A stretch of 47,903 nucleotides of DNA, from the NCBI GenBank assembly GCA_937901015.1, contig CALCGQ010000384.1:1-47903 (forward strand). The letters run 5' to 3'. Position 1 is the first letter of the stretch, and each line of letters starts with the position of its first letter. The notes beneath the pieces were generated by a model, which ran no database searches, was not told the DNA's origin, and saw only the letters and a list, made by a program, of their open reading frames with translations. The translations under genes were made by a program, and so were the position numbers. Origin of the DNA: an uncultured Bacteroidota bacterium (GTDB lineage: Bacteria > Bacteroidota > Bacteroidia > Bacteroidales > F082). Below, piece after piece: positions 27,800-37,896 of the stretch.

Positions 27800-30331
27800 A
27801 TGAATCAGAATAAACAAGACATAAAGAACAATAAAAATCTCCTTAAAATGAGAAAACTAATACTCCTTCTATTATTGATTTCTATCTCATCACTATCCGT
27901 ATATGCTCAAATACCAACCACTCAGGATTGTAAAGGTGCAATAGCTGTTTGTGACTATATATATGTTGAAGATTCAACTGCAAATGGATTTGGTGCCTAC
28001 TTTGAAATACCAAATGGAGGAAACAACTGCCCAAATCATTGTGTGGATGGAGAAAATAATAGTAGATGGTATATATGGACTGTTGTTGAACCTGGTGACT
28101 TAAGGTTTGAAATTACACCACAGGTACAATCGGATGATTATGACTGGGCTGTTTACGACCTTACAAACTATACTTGTGATGAAATTTGGAATAATGTTGG
28201 TAATATACAGGTAAGCTGCAATGCTGCTGGTGGTGGTGGTTATCAAGGAACTACAGGAATAAGCTCGCTCAATGGTGGAACATCAAGTTGTAATAATGGT
28301 GGTCCAACAAATAAATGGAATGCTGATTTACCAGTACTTGAAGGTGAGACATATGTATTGATAGTAAGTGATTGGACTCAAACTCCGGGAGGATATACAC
28401 TCGATTTTTCTGCATCAACAGCAGTAATTTTTGATGATCAAAAACCATTCTTAGAATACATCGGTGGTGATCTTATTACATCGTGTGCTACAAATGAGCT
28501 AACAATAAAATTCAATGAAAATGTTAAATGCAGTTCGATCCAACCCAATGATTTTAACCTAGCAGGCCCAGGTGGACCATATACAGTCGATAGTATATAT
28601 GGTGAAACATGTGACCTTGGAGGTAGTAACGAAAGAGAATATACAATATTTTTCACTCCTGCCATCTATCAAGGAGGTGATTTCACCCTCGAAATAAAGC
28701 AGTTCAGCTTTATATCCGACGCTTGCAACAACTATGCAAACAACGTAACTTATGACTTTGAAATAGACCTTGACTCACCTGATGCTGATGCAGGAGAAGA
28801 TATTGATATTCCTTACGCAGCAACTGCAACACTTGACGGATCAGTAAGCGGCGGATCAGGTAGTTTCTTTTATTCATGGGAACCACCAGATTTGCTGATC
28901 AATCCTAATATCCAAAATCCAACAACAGTAAGTATGACATCAAGCACAGAATTTATACTTTCTGTTAGTGATCAGCAATCCTCATGTGTAGGTGAAGATA
29001 CAGTTTGGGTTAATGTAGTTGGAGGTCCATTGGGTATTTCCATGAGCGCCAGCAGTGATGAAATTTGCAATGGTGAACGAGTAGATTTATTTGTACTACC
29101 CGACGGTGGAGCTGGAAGTTATGAATACATCTGGACATCAAACCCTGCAGGATTTAACTCAACAGTACAATACCCATCCGACTTTCCCATTGATAACATT
29201 TGGTATATTGTTGAAGTTACCGACGGGTACACCATTCTTATGGATAGTATTTTTGTTGAAGTTCATCAGCTTCCTATTTCTTATGCAGGTGAAGATCAGG
29301 TTATAAATGAGGGAACTATAACAACTCTTGAAGGTAGTGCCAATGGTGGAAATGGAAGTTACTCATATCAGTGGGAACCATCAAGTTGGCTTGAAACAAA
29401 TACAATTGCTAACCCTACTACTTTGCCATTGTTTGAACCCACAGTTTTTAGCCTATGGATAACAGATGGCAATAATTGTGTAAGTGAGCCTGACAATGTA
29501 TTGATAAATGCAAGTGGTGGTGGTTTGGCCGCATTCCCTTTGTCGGATAATACAGAAATATGCTTGGGACAGTCAACCACTATATATGCAAATGCCTCAG
29601 GTGGTGGTATGGAATATACTTATGAATGGACTTCTGATCCAACGGGATTCTCTTCAAGCGAGCCATCTTTTGAAGTTATACCAGAAGAAACAACAACTTA
29701 CAATCTACTTCTCAAAGACCAATTTGATAATGAGGTTTATGCAACTATTACAATCATTGTAAACCCATTACCAATTGTTAATTTAATCCCTGCAAACTCC
29801 AATGTTATTGGTATTGATACTATTGTTGCCTGTGTGAGAGATACAGTAGTTCTGGATGCAGGTTTTGACAGTGACCCACCAAATACCGAATATTTTTGGA
29901 TTGAAGATAATTATGTTAATCGTATTAATGTTGCATCAACCAATGGAAATTGGATTGTATTTCAAACACATTCAGTAAGAGTTACGAATGGTATTACAGG
30001 CTGCATAAATAATGGGGCTGTTACCATTTTGTTTGAATTTGACGAATGTGCTATCAGTGTACCAGAGAATCAGATAAATTTAAAGGATATTATACAAGTT
30101 CAACCTAATCCGAATAATGGCAACTTCGAAATTGTGACCTCAGAAAGGCTAGTAAATCTTGAGGTTATGGTATATGATTCGTTTGGTAGCTTGGTATTTA
30201 AAGAAGTTCACAATAGTGCTTTCCAGGCGGGTTATAAACTTAGTGTACAATCTAATCTATCAACAGGTATTTACTACTTACATGTAATATCAGGAGATTC
30301 AAGAGCCGTTAACAAGATTATTGTTTATTAG
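27800..30331 (+). CDS. Secreted multidomain PKD/Ig-like protein with T9SS type A sorting domain
   Basis: Signal peptide (start may be the downstream ATG at MRKLILL); PKD-like repeats; C-terminal VQPNPNNGNFEI...LSTGIYYLHVISGDSRAVNKIIVY. Confidence 0.85.
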   Translation: MNQNKQDIKNNKNLLKMRKLILLLLLISISSLSVYAQIPTTQDCKGAIAVCDYIYVEDSTANGFGAYFEIPNGGNNCPNHCVDGENNSRWYIWTVVEPGDLRFEITPQVQSDDYDWAVYDLTNYTCDEIWNNVGNIQVSCNAAGGGGYQGTTGISSLNGGTSSCNNGGPTNKWNADLPVLEGETYVLIVSDWTQTPGGYTLDFSASTAVIFDDQKPFLEYIGGDLITSCATNELTIKFNENVKCSSIQPNDFNLAGPGGPYTVDSIYGETCDLGGSNEREYTIFFTPAIYQGGDFTLEIKQFSFISDACNNYANNVTYDFEIDLDSPDADAGEDIDIPYAATATLDGSVSGGSGSFFYSWEPPDLLINPNIQNPTTVSMTSSTEFILSVSDQQSSCVGEDTVWVNVVGGPLGISMSASSDEICNGERVDLFVLPDGGAGSYEYIWTSNPAGFNSTVQYPSDFPIDNIWYIVEVTDGYTILMDSIFVEVHQLPISYAGEDQVINEGTITTLEGSANGGNGSYSYQWEPSSWLETNTIANPTTLPLFEPTVFSLWITDGNNCVSEPDNVLINASGGGLAAFPLSDNTEICLGQSTTIYANASGGGMEYTYEWTSDPTGFSSSEPSFEVIPEETTTYNLLLKDQFDNEVYATITIIVNPLPIVNLIPANSNVIGIDTIVACVRDTVVLDAGFDSDPPNTEYFWIEDNYVNRINVASTNGNWIVFQTHSVRVTNGITGCINNGAVTILFEFDECAISVPENQINLKDIIQVQPNPNNGNFEIVTSERLVNLEVMVYDSFGSLVFKEVHNSAFQAGYKLSVQSNLSTGIYYLHVISGDSRAVNKIIVY

Positions 30332-30339
30332 AAATTGTG

Positions 30340-31725
30340 TTACTGAGAATTATATTTATCCATAAATCTTTTTATATATAATTCCATATTTTCCTCGGGC
30401 ATTGGCAGATGAACATAGGCTACTGTACCATCAGGATTAATAAGTATATAGGATGGATAAGCTTTGATATTGTAATCTTCCAGAACTAGAATATTATCTC
30501 CGGTTTGGATAATTGGCCAAGTATAACCTCTGTCACTTGCATAACTAGATATATTATTGACATTATCACCAGCCACTACTAACAACATTTCAAAACCTAA
30601 CTGCTTCTCAAGATCATCCAGTAATGGCATATGAAATTCACACATGCTGCATTCATCAATTACGAAACTTAATAGAACAAACTTACCCATATAATCTGAT
30701 AAGGATAATGTATCCCCACTGGAGTTTAGCAAACTAAATTGAGGAGCCATAGTTCCACCCTGCAGCTCTTGTAATTTGACAATATAGTTCATCGCAATCC
30801 TCCTGTTTTCTTCATACTCCGATTTAGTAGCGATCTCCGACAATTTCTCAATCACTTTTTCACCGTTTACATACCTATCAAAATAATATCTGGAAAGCAA
30901 TTGCATTATCACAATTTCACTAATCCTTGAATCTTTTGCAATTAAAGTATCTCGATTAACAAGATCTGCCAATCCTGAAACCGACCCGATTTGATTTATT
31001 GATGGCAATAAATCCTCATATCTAAATGTTTTTTCAGAATCAAAATAACTTTTGAAGAATTCCTTGAAAAAATCAGCATATTGAATATTATCATATAGTA
31101 CTGGCTTATTGATAAAATAATTAACCAGAATTTTGGCATTACTCTGCTTTCTACTTAACCACAACAAAGATGCTAGAGAATACTCAACATAATCTATTAC
31201 AAATTCTGTTTTATTGTCACCATACTTATTTCGCATTTCGGCAACAAAGCCCATAACTACTGATTTATCTCTGCTGCGGTAAATACTATTAACATTATTG
31301 TATACAAAATCATTGTAATCAAGATTAAAGTCTTCAATGGCTTTCTGCACTCCATCTTCATCTGATGAAATATTAAATCTAAGAGGTAGCCTATCAAAAA
31401 TTGACCCTTTTTGTGCGGATGTATCTATGGGAATAGTAAAATTATATTTTGTTCCTGGGGTTAGGTAAAACTCACCTCTATCAAGGCCAAGTGCCAGATA
31501 AGCAAACTGAATAACGGATGACTCTATTTGTAACGAGAAATTACCATTATCATCAGTTTTTGTATCTCCGATATTTTTTTCAAGGTTTGAAAATAGATCG
31601 GCATAGGTAATAACCCTTACAAGCTTGTTGGGTTGATGATCAGCTGACCCGTCGATGGAAATATTTTGCGCGATCGATGAGTTAGCTAATACTAATAAGA
31701 TCAAAACTATAAGATGCTTAATCAT
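30340..31725 (-). CDS. TlpA-like thioredoxin-fold protein with CSMC motif
   Basis: Signal peptide; FVIDECSMCEFHMPLLDDLEKQL; cis-Pro region IKAYPSYILINPDG. Confidence 0.85.
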   Translation of the reverse strand: MIKHLIVLILLVLANSSIAQNISIDGSADHQPNKLVRVITYADLFSNLEKNIGDTKTDDNGNFSLQIESSVIQFAYLALGLDRGEFYLTPGTKYNFTIPIDTSAQKGSIFDRLPLRFNISSDEDGVQKAIEDFNLDYNDFVYNNVNSIYRSRDKSVVMGFVAEMRNKYGDNKTEFVIDYVEYSLASLLWLSRKQSNAKILVNYFINKPVLYDNIQYADFFKEFFKSYFDSEKTFRYEDLLPSINQIGSVSGLADLVNRDTLIAKDSRISEIVIMQLLSRYYFDRYVNGEKVIEKLSEIATKSEYEENRRIAMNYIVKLQELQGGTMAPQFSLLNSSGDTLSLSDYMGKFVLLSFVIDECSMCEFHMPLLDDLEKQLGFEMLLVVAGDNVNNISSYASDRGYTWPIIQTGDNILVLEDYNIKAYPSYILINPDGTVAYVHLPMPEENMELYIKRFMDKYNSQ

Positions 31726-31825
31726 AGATTAAATTTTAAGCAATAACGAAAAGTATTATGGTTTGTTATTTATCGATAAAAGTGAAATATTAATAAATCT
31801 TAAAGAATTAGTAAATTAAAGACTG

Positions 31826-32284
31826 CTAATAAACAACCTCTTTTGGAATTAATCCACTTACATCGCCACCATGCCTAATAACATCTCTTACAATTGATGA
31901 GGAGATTGGTGAATATTCAGGTTCGGTAAGAAAAAACACGGTTTCAACTCCGTCAGCAAGTTTTCTATTTATCTGACCTATACCTCTTTCAAATTCAAAA
32001 TCCGCTGATGTACGTAGCCCCCTCAGTATATAATTAGCCTTTTTTTGATTGCAAAAACGGATTGTCAACCCAGAATATGATTCAACGGAGACAGTGTCAT
32101 CTTCACTAAAAATATTGGCTAACCATTGTATTCTTTGCTCAAGGGTAAACATATGATTCTTATCAGAATTCATTCCAATTCCAATAATAATTTTGTCAAA
32201 CAATGGAATTGCTCTTTTAACAATGGATACATGTCCTAAGGTAACCGGATCAAAAGAACCCGGAAAAACTGCTATTCTTTCCAT
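31826..32284 (-). CDS. coaD: Pantetheine-phosphate adenylyltransferase
   Basis: AVFPGSFDPVTLGHVSIVKRA; YILRGLRTSADFEFERGIGQINRKL; ISSSIVRDVIRHGGDVSGLIP. Confidence 0.96.
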   Translation of the reverse strand: MERIAVFPGSFDPVTLGHVSIVKRAIPLFDKIIIGIGMNSDKNHMFTLEQRIQWLANIFSEDDTVSVESYSGLTIRFCNQKKANYILRGLRTSADFEFERGIGQINRKLADGVETVFFLTEPEYSPISSSIVRDVIRHGGDVSGLIPKEVVY

Positions 32285-32338
32285 AGTATCAGTAATTGAA
32301 ATGTAAAGATAGGTGTTTTCTTGATTTTAGTGGATAAA

Positions 32339-33352
32339 TTAGAAACTACTCCTTGCATAAGGTGTAACATTCTGACTTGCAAAATCCTTATCCAGATATT
32401 TAAAGTATCCGGCAATGGCAATCATGGCAGCATTATCAGTTGTAAACTTGAATCCAGGAATAAATACTTTCCACCCCTCTTCTTCGGCTGTTTCTGTAAT
32501 CTTATTACGAAGTCCAGAATTAGCACTTACCCCTCCAGCAATAGCAACCTCAGTAATACCTGTTTGAGCTACTGCCTTCTTAAGTTTATCAAGTAATATT
32601 TCAATAATTGTCCGCTGAATTGAGGCGGCCAAGTCAGCTTTGTTCTTTTCAATAAAATTATCATCTTTCTTCAGATTGTCCCTGAGAAAATATAAAAATG
32701 ATGTTTTCAAACCACTAAAACTATAGTCGAGTTCACCAATTCGTGGTTTTGGAAATTTATAGGCTTGTGCATCACCAATCTTGGCCAGCTTGTCTATTTC
32801 AGGTCCTCCAGGATAGGGCAAACCCATTATTTTAGCTGCCTTATCAAAAGCTTCACCTGCTGCATCATCAATTGTAGAACCAATTATGTGCATATCTGAG
32901 GGGCTACTAACCTTCACTATTTGAGTATGACCTCCTGAAACAGTAAGACATAAAAACGGAAATGAAGGTGATTTTGAACCATCATCATCATTCAAGAAAT
33001 GGGCAAGTATATGTGCTTTAAGATGGTCAACTTCAATAATCGGAATATCCAATGCAAGGGCAAAAGATTTGGTAAATGAAGTACCTACCAGAAGTGATCC
33101 AAGTAAGCCCGGACCCCTTGTAAATGCAATGGCATCCAATTGATTTTTACTTATCTTTGCTTCCTTTAGCGCAACATCAACAACGGGAATAATATTTTGT
33201 TGGTGGGCCCGCGAAGCTAGCTCAGGGACAACTCCGCCATAGGAACTATGAACACTTTGATTTGCAATTATATTGGATAATACCCTGGAGTTTTTAATTA
33301 CTGCCGCAGAAGTATCATCACATGATGATTCGATGCCTAATATATATGTCAT
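32339..33352 (-). CDS. tsaD: tRNA N6-threonylcarbamoyladenosine transferase
   Basis: ILGIESSCDDTSAAVI; HQQNIIPVVDVAL; LTVSGGHTQIV; GGPEIDKLAK; AGGVSANSGLR. Confidence 0.97.
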   Translation of the reverse strand: MTYILGIESSCDDTSAAVIKNSRVLSNIIANQSVHSSYGGVVPELASRAHQQNIIPVVDVALKEAKISKNQLDAIAFTRGPGLLGSLLVGTSFTKSFALALDIPIIEVDHLKAHILAHFLNDDDGSKSPSFPFLCLTVSGGHTQIVKVSSPSDMHIIGSTIDDAAGEAFDKAAKIMGLPYPGGPEIDKLAKIGDAQAYKFPKPRIGELDYSFSGLKTSFLYFLRDNLKKDDNFIEKNKADLAASIQRTIIEILLDKLKKAVAQTGITEVAIAGGVSANSGLRNKITETAEEEGWKVFIPGFKFTTDNAAMIAIAGYFKYLDKDFASQNVTPYARSSF

Positions 33353-36300
33353 TTGAAGAATAAATCTGGCAACAAAAATATTAAAAAAAAACTTCTCAAG
33401 TTCATCTTATATATGCTTCTTGTGATTTCGATAATACCAGTATCTCTAACACTGCTTTTTCAAAGTCCAATTGTTCAAACTATCACCGCACGACTTGCAG
33501 CTGATTATTTGTCAAAAGACCTAGATCAAGAAATTAGAATTAATAGTATTAAAATTGGAATATTTAGTGGAATTAATGTTGTTGGTTTAGATGTTCGTGA
33601 TCACCATAACAATACACTTATTGGTATAGGTAGGCTAAGTGCATTGCCAGAACTCTCTAACTTTAGTTTTTCAAACCTTAGATTCGAAACCATTAAAATT
33701 GACAGTGTTCAGTTTATTATGGGTTCCTATAAAGATGAAGACAATAGTAATTTAAACCTGTTAATTAATAGCTTTAGAAGTGAGAGCAGCAGTGGAAACA
33801 ATGCAGAATTTCGACTATATGTGAATAGTTTGTCGGTTACAAATTCAAAATTTAATCTGTTTAATGAAAATCGAGATTACGATGGTGGCGATAAAACCAT
33901 AGATTACGCAAATATTATAATTGATAATATCGATGGAAACATTGACTACTTTACCATTGTTAACGACTCCCTTAACTTCAGGGTTAATGAGTTAACGGCC
34001 AATGAAAAATCTGGAATACAGATTAAGAAGATGAGTAGCGACATCTCAATTTCATCAAGTAGTTTGAAAACAACTAATGGTTTAATTGCATTAAACAATT
34101 CCAATATTGACCTTGATTTTGAAATGTTATATTCCAGTTATCAATCGATGAGTTATTACATTGATTCCGTTGTGATGATTGGTGATATTCGCCCAACTAC
34201 AATTGACATGGCTGATATTGGCTATTTTGCTGATATCCTTTTTGAGATGCCCAATATTGTAGGTGTGACAGGAAAAATGAAAGGTACCGTAACTGATCTT
34301 GTTGGAACTGACCTAAAGATTAAATATGGTGATAATACCAGAGTATCGGGAGATGTTAAGTTTGTTGGATTACCAGACTTTTTTACTTCATATATGACTG
34401 GTGAAAATCTAAGACTTACATCGAATTCAAAAGATATATCAGCCTTCTTTTTACCCATAGAAAGCAAACACATCGATGTATCCAGTATACTACCTGAAGG
34501 TGAGCAAGTAACAGTTTTCGCTGATTTTAAAGGATATTATGAAGACTTTAATAGTAAGCTTAATGTGGTTCTTAATCATGGTTCCATTGTAGCAGATATT
34601 GATTATAAAACAAAGAATAATTATACAACTATCAATGCTTCATTGGTATCTGACAGTCTTGCAATTGGCAAGTTCCTGAATATGAATGATATTCTTGGGC
34701 AAACCAGTTTTGATCTAAAAGTAAATGTCGCAGGTGATGATATGTATAAGTTTGACTATAATGTAAGTGGTAAGATAACTAATACAGACATACTAGGGTA
34801 CAACTATCGCAGGATCGGAGTAATTGGAAGCTATATTGATGATTCCGTTAAAGCGGAGATTAGAGTTGGTGACAAAAACCTAATGATGGTTTCAAATATA
34901 ATTGCTGATATTGGTAATAATCAGGTATATGATTTATCTGCAAATATTGTTAAGGCAAACCTTCACAAACTACACCTTTGGAGTGATCAACCATTAACTA
35001 TTAGCAGCATAATAGATGCTAATATTGTTGGAACGGATATTAAAACTCTTGATGCAGATATCTTTCTTAAAAACAACACGATTTCTTTTACTAAGCATGA
35101 ATATAAACTAGATAGTATATCACTTACTAAGCATACCAATTCAGATATGTATACAATTACTGAACTTAGTTCAGGTGTAATTGATGCTACTGCCAAAGGT
35201 GAATATGATTTATCCACAGTATCAAATAGCTTTATCGAGTTAATTGATAACTATTTTGATATTATACCAGGAGATGACTCCACAAGGATTAAAGTTGACA
35301 AAAACATTGAATTGGATATGGTAATTCGTAAACCAAAGATATTAACGGAACAATTCTTTTCTGGAATTGCAATCGCACCAAATACTAGTTTGAAATCAAA
35401 AATAGACTTTACAACCAACAAACTGGATTTGGATTTGATTTCCAAGAAAATAAGAATCAATGACGTTATTTTGGATACAAACAAATTAATCGTATTCACC
35501 CATCATGATAAAATCATAAGTGAATTTTCAATTGATAACCTTATTCTTAAAGATAGCACCCCTACCGATAGTGTAGTACTAGGTATCGATAATTTTAGCA
35601 TATCTTCCAGAATTGGGGACGACTCAATAACTTATGGTATCAACTGGAAAAACTGGAACCAGACAACCCGAAACTCAGGTGAAATTGAAGGTTATATTGC
35701 AAGAAACAATGACTCTACTCTATTTAACTTTGGAAAAGCCAATGTGTTTATCAATGATTTAATGTGGGATATTGACACTAATAATCTGGTACTTATGTAT
35801 GATAACAAAGTCTACTTTCACGACTTCTTCATAAATGCTGGCAAATCTAGGTTTAAACTTATTGGAACATTACCCAGAACAGAAAATGATTCACTCATGG
35901 CTCAGTTCAAAGACTGGGACTTGTCAAACTTTGATCTAATTACCAAACCCATGAATTTAGACCTTGATGGTCAAATTAATGGAGAGCTAAAACTTAGTAT
36001 AATTCATGATAACCCAACATTAATATCAAATATTAATATTACAGATTTAGGGTTAAATGATGAATATCTAGGTGATGCAAACATTATTAACACTTGGGAC
36101 AACTCTACTAATTCTATATTTCTTAAGTCACAAATAATTAGAAAAGGGAATGTGGGCAAAGGAGAAATTTTCAAAGCTGACGGATATTACCAACCTCTTA
36201 AAGACAAGGATAATCTAAAGATTGATGTATCCTTCGATAAGTTTAAAATCAGAACCTTCGAGCCATTTTTATCAAGCTTTGTAAATGAAATAGAAGGTAC

Positions 36301-37885
36301 AACGTCAGGGAATCTAAAAATCCGAGGAAGCTCTAAAAAACCAATAATTGAAGGATCAGCTAATATGCAGAGAGCAGGGTTGAGAGTTGTATACCTAAAT
36401 ACTAAATACTCTTTTACAAACTCCATCGATTTTGTTAAGAATGGTGTAACTTTCGACAAATTAGTAATTTATGACACTCTTGGAAATCAAGCTCAAATAA
36501 ACGGAAGTCTAACTCACAATTACTTTTCAGACCCTAAGTTTGATATTGAAATTACAACTCCCGGGCTATTATTCTTTAATACTTCTCAACATATGAATGA
36601 CCTATATTACGGGTCGGCAATTGCCTCAGGCAAAATTGATATTACAGGTAGCCCCACTGATGTGGATTTAAATATAAATGTGAGAACACAGCGTGGAACT
36701 TCCGTTGTCCTTCCAATGGATTATTCGGTGGAGATATCCGATAAGGACTATATAATATTCACAAAAAAAGCTGTTGACACAATAGTTGATGAAAATCAAT
36801 TCGATATCAGTGCTACAAAAAAAGAAGATGAGTTGCAGTATAATATCAATGTTAATTTAGAGGTTACACCAATTGCTCAGGTAGGAATAAACCTACCGGA
36901 TGATATGGGTACAATTTCTGTAAGAGGAAATTCTAATTTAGCAATGGATGTTAATTCAAACGGTGAATTTAGCCTAGTAGGCGATTACATTGTTGAAGAT
37001 GGACTGTTCGCCTTTAGCATTGGAAATCTGGTTAGTAAGCGTTTCTCCATAGTTAATGGAGGCAGAATTTCCTGGACGGGAAACCCCTACTCTGCTCAAG
37101 TAAATATTAAAGGTCTTTATAAAGTAAAAACAAGCTTATCAAGCTTAGGTGTTCAAATAGATACTACCGCATCATACAAGAACAAAGTAACCGTAGAATG
37201 TTATGTAGTGTTAACAGGTGAATTATTGAATCCAAATATAAAATTTGAGATTCAGATACCTGATCTTGATCCTGACTTTCAAAGGGCTGTTTTTTCTGAG
37301 TTAGATACCACCAATACCGCAATGATGAATCAACAAATGATTTCATTATTAGTGTTGGGAACCTTTAGTTTCAATAATGCTGCAAATGTTAGCTTACAAT
37401 CATCATATTATAATGTTATTGCCAACCAGCTAAGCAGTATGCTTTCGCAGATAAGTGATAATGTGGATATTGGGCTCAATTACAAGCCCGGTGATAATGT
37501 ATCACAAGAAGAGTTTGAAGTAGCTTTATCAACTCAGTTATTTGACGATAGGCTTACAATCGATGGGAATTTTGGTATGACCTATGATCGAACGGATCAA
37601 AGTGCAAGTAATATCGTTGGAGATGTTGATGTTGGCTATAAGCTAACCCCAGATGGTCAGTGGATATTAAAAGTATTCAACCACTCCAATGTAAACTCAT
37701 GGTATAATTATAATAATTATGATCAAACATCTCCTTATACTCAAGGAGTAGGTATTGCATTCCGAAAAGACTTTAATAATATTCGTGATTTATTCAAATC
37801 AAAGAAGAAAAAATCAGAAAAGAAAGAAAGTAAAAAAGTAAATGGGGAGTCTAAGTTGCAAGAGGAAGACGAAACAGGAAAATAG
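33353..37885 (+). CDS. tamB: TamB-like translocation/assembly module (AsmA-like, 1510 aa), probable TTG start
   Basis: N-terminal TM, long repetitive beta-rich region, C-terminal DUF490-type segment (FDIEITTPGLLFFNTSQ...DGQWILKVFNHSN). Confidence 0.85.
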   Translation: MKNKSGNKNIKKKLLKFILYMLLVISIIPVSLTLLFQSPIVQTITARLAADYLSKDLDQEIRINSIKIGIFSGINVVGLDVRDHHNNTLIGIGRLSALPELSNFSFSNLRFETIKIDSVQFIMGSYKDEDNSNLNLLINSFRSESSSGNNAEFRLYVNSLSVTNSKFNLFNENRDYDGGDKTIDYANIIIDNIDGNIDYFTIVNDSLNFRVNELTANEKSGIQIKKMSSDISISSSSLKTTNGLIALNNSNIDLDFEMLYSSYQSMSYYIDSVVMIGDIRPTTIDMADIGYFADILFEMPNIVGVTGKMKGTVTDLVGTDLKIKYGDNTRVSGDVKFVGLPDFFTSYMTGENLRLTSNSKDISAFFLPIESKHIDVSSILPEGEQVTVFADFKGYYEDFNSKLNVVLNHGSIVADIDYKTKNNYTTINASLVSDSLAIGKFLNMNDILGQTSFDLKVNVAGDDMYKFDYNVSGKITNTDILGYNYRRIGVIGSYIDDSVKAEIRVGDKNLMMVSNIIADIGNNQVYDLSANIVKANLHKLHLWSDQPLTISSIIDANIVGTDIKTLDADIFLKNNTISFTKHEYKLDSISLTKHTNSDMYTITELSSGVIDATAKGEYDLSTVSNSFIELIDNYFDIIPGDDSTRIKVDKNIELDMVIRKPKILTEQFFSGIAIAPNTSLKSKIDFTTNKLDLDLISKKIRINDVILDTNKLIVFTHHDKIISEFSIDNLILKDSTPTDSVVLGIDNFSISSRIGDDSITYGINWKNWNQTTRNSGEIEGYIARNNDSTLFNFGKANVFINDLMWDIDTNNLVLMYDNKVYFHDFFINAGKSRFKLIGTLPRTENDSLMAQFKDWDLSNFDLITKPMNLDLDGQINGELKLSIIHDNPTLISNINITDLGLNDEYLGDANIINTWDNSTNSIFLKSQIIRKGNVGKGEIFKADGYYQPLKDKDNLKIDVSFDKFKIRTFEPFLSSFVNEIEGTTSGNLKIRGSSKKPIIEGSANMQRAGLRVVYLNTKYSFTNSIDFVKNGVTFDKLVIYDTLGNQAQINGSLTHNYFSDPKFDIEITTPGLLFFNTSQHMNDLYYGSAIASGKIDITGSPTDVDLNINVRTQRGTSVVLPMDYSVEISDKDYIIFTKKAVDTIVDENQFDISATKKEDELQYNINVNLEVTPIAQVGINLPDDMGTISVRGNSNLAMDVNSNGEFSLVGDYIVEDGLFAFSIGNLVSKRFSIVNGGRISWTGNPYSAQVNIKGLYKVKTSLSSLGVQIDTTASYKNKVTVECYVVLTGELLNPNIKFEIQIPDLDPDFQRAVFSELDTTNTAMMNQQMISLLVLGTFSFNNAANVSLQSSYYNVIANQLSSMLSQISDNVDIGLNYKPGDNVSQEEFEVALSTQLFDDRLTIDGNFGMTYDRTDQSASNIVGDVDVGYKLTPDGQWILKVFNHSNVNSWYNYNNYDQTSPYTQGVGIAFRKDFNNIRDLFKSKKKKSEKKESKKVNGESKLQEEDETGK

Positions 37886-37896
37886 CAAAACAAACT

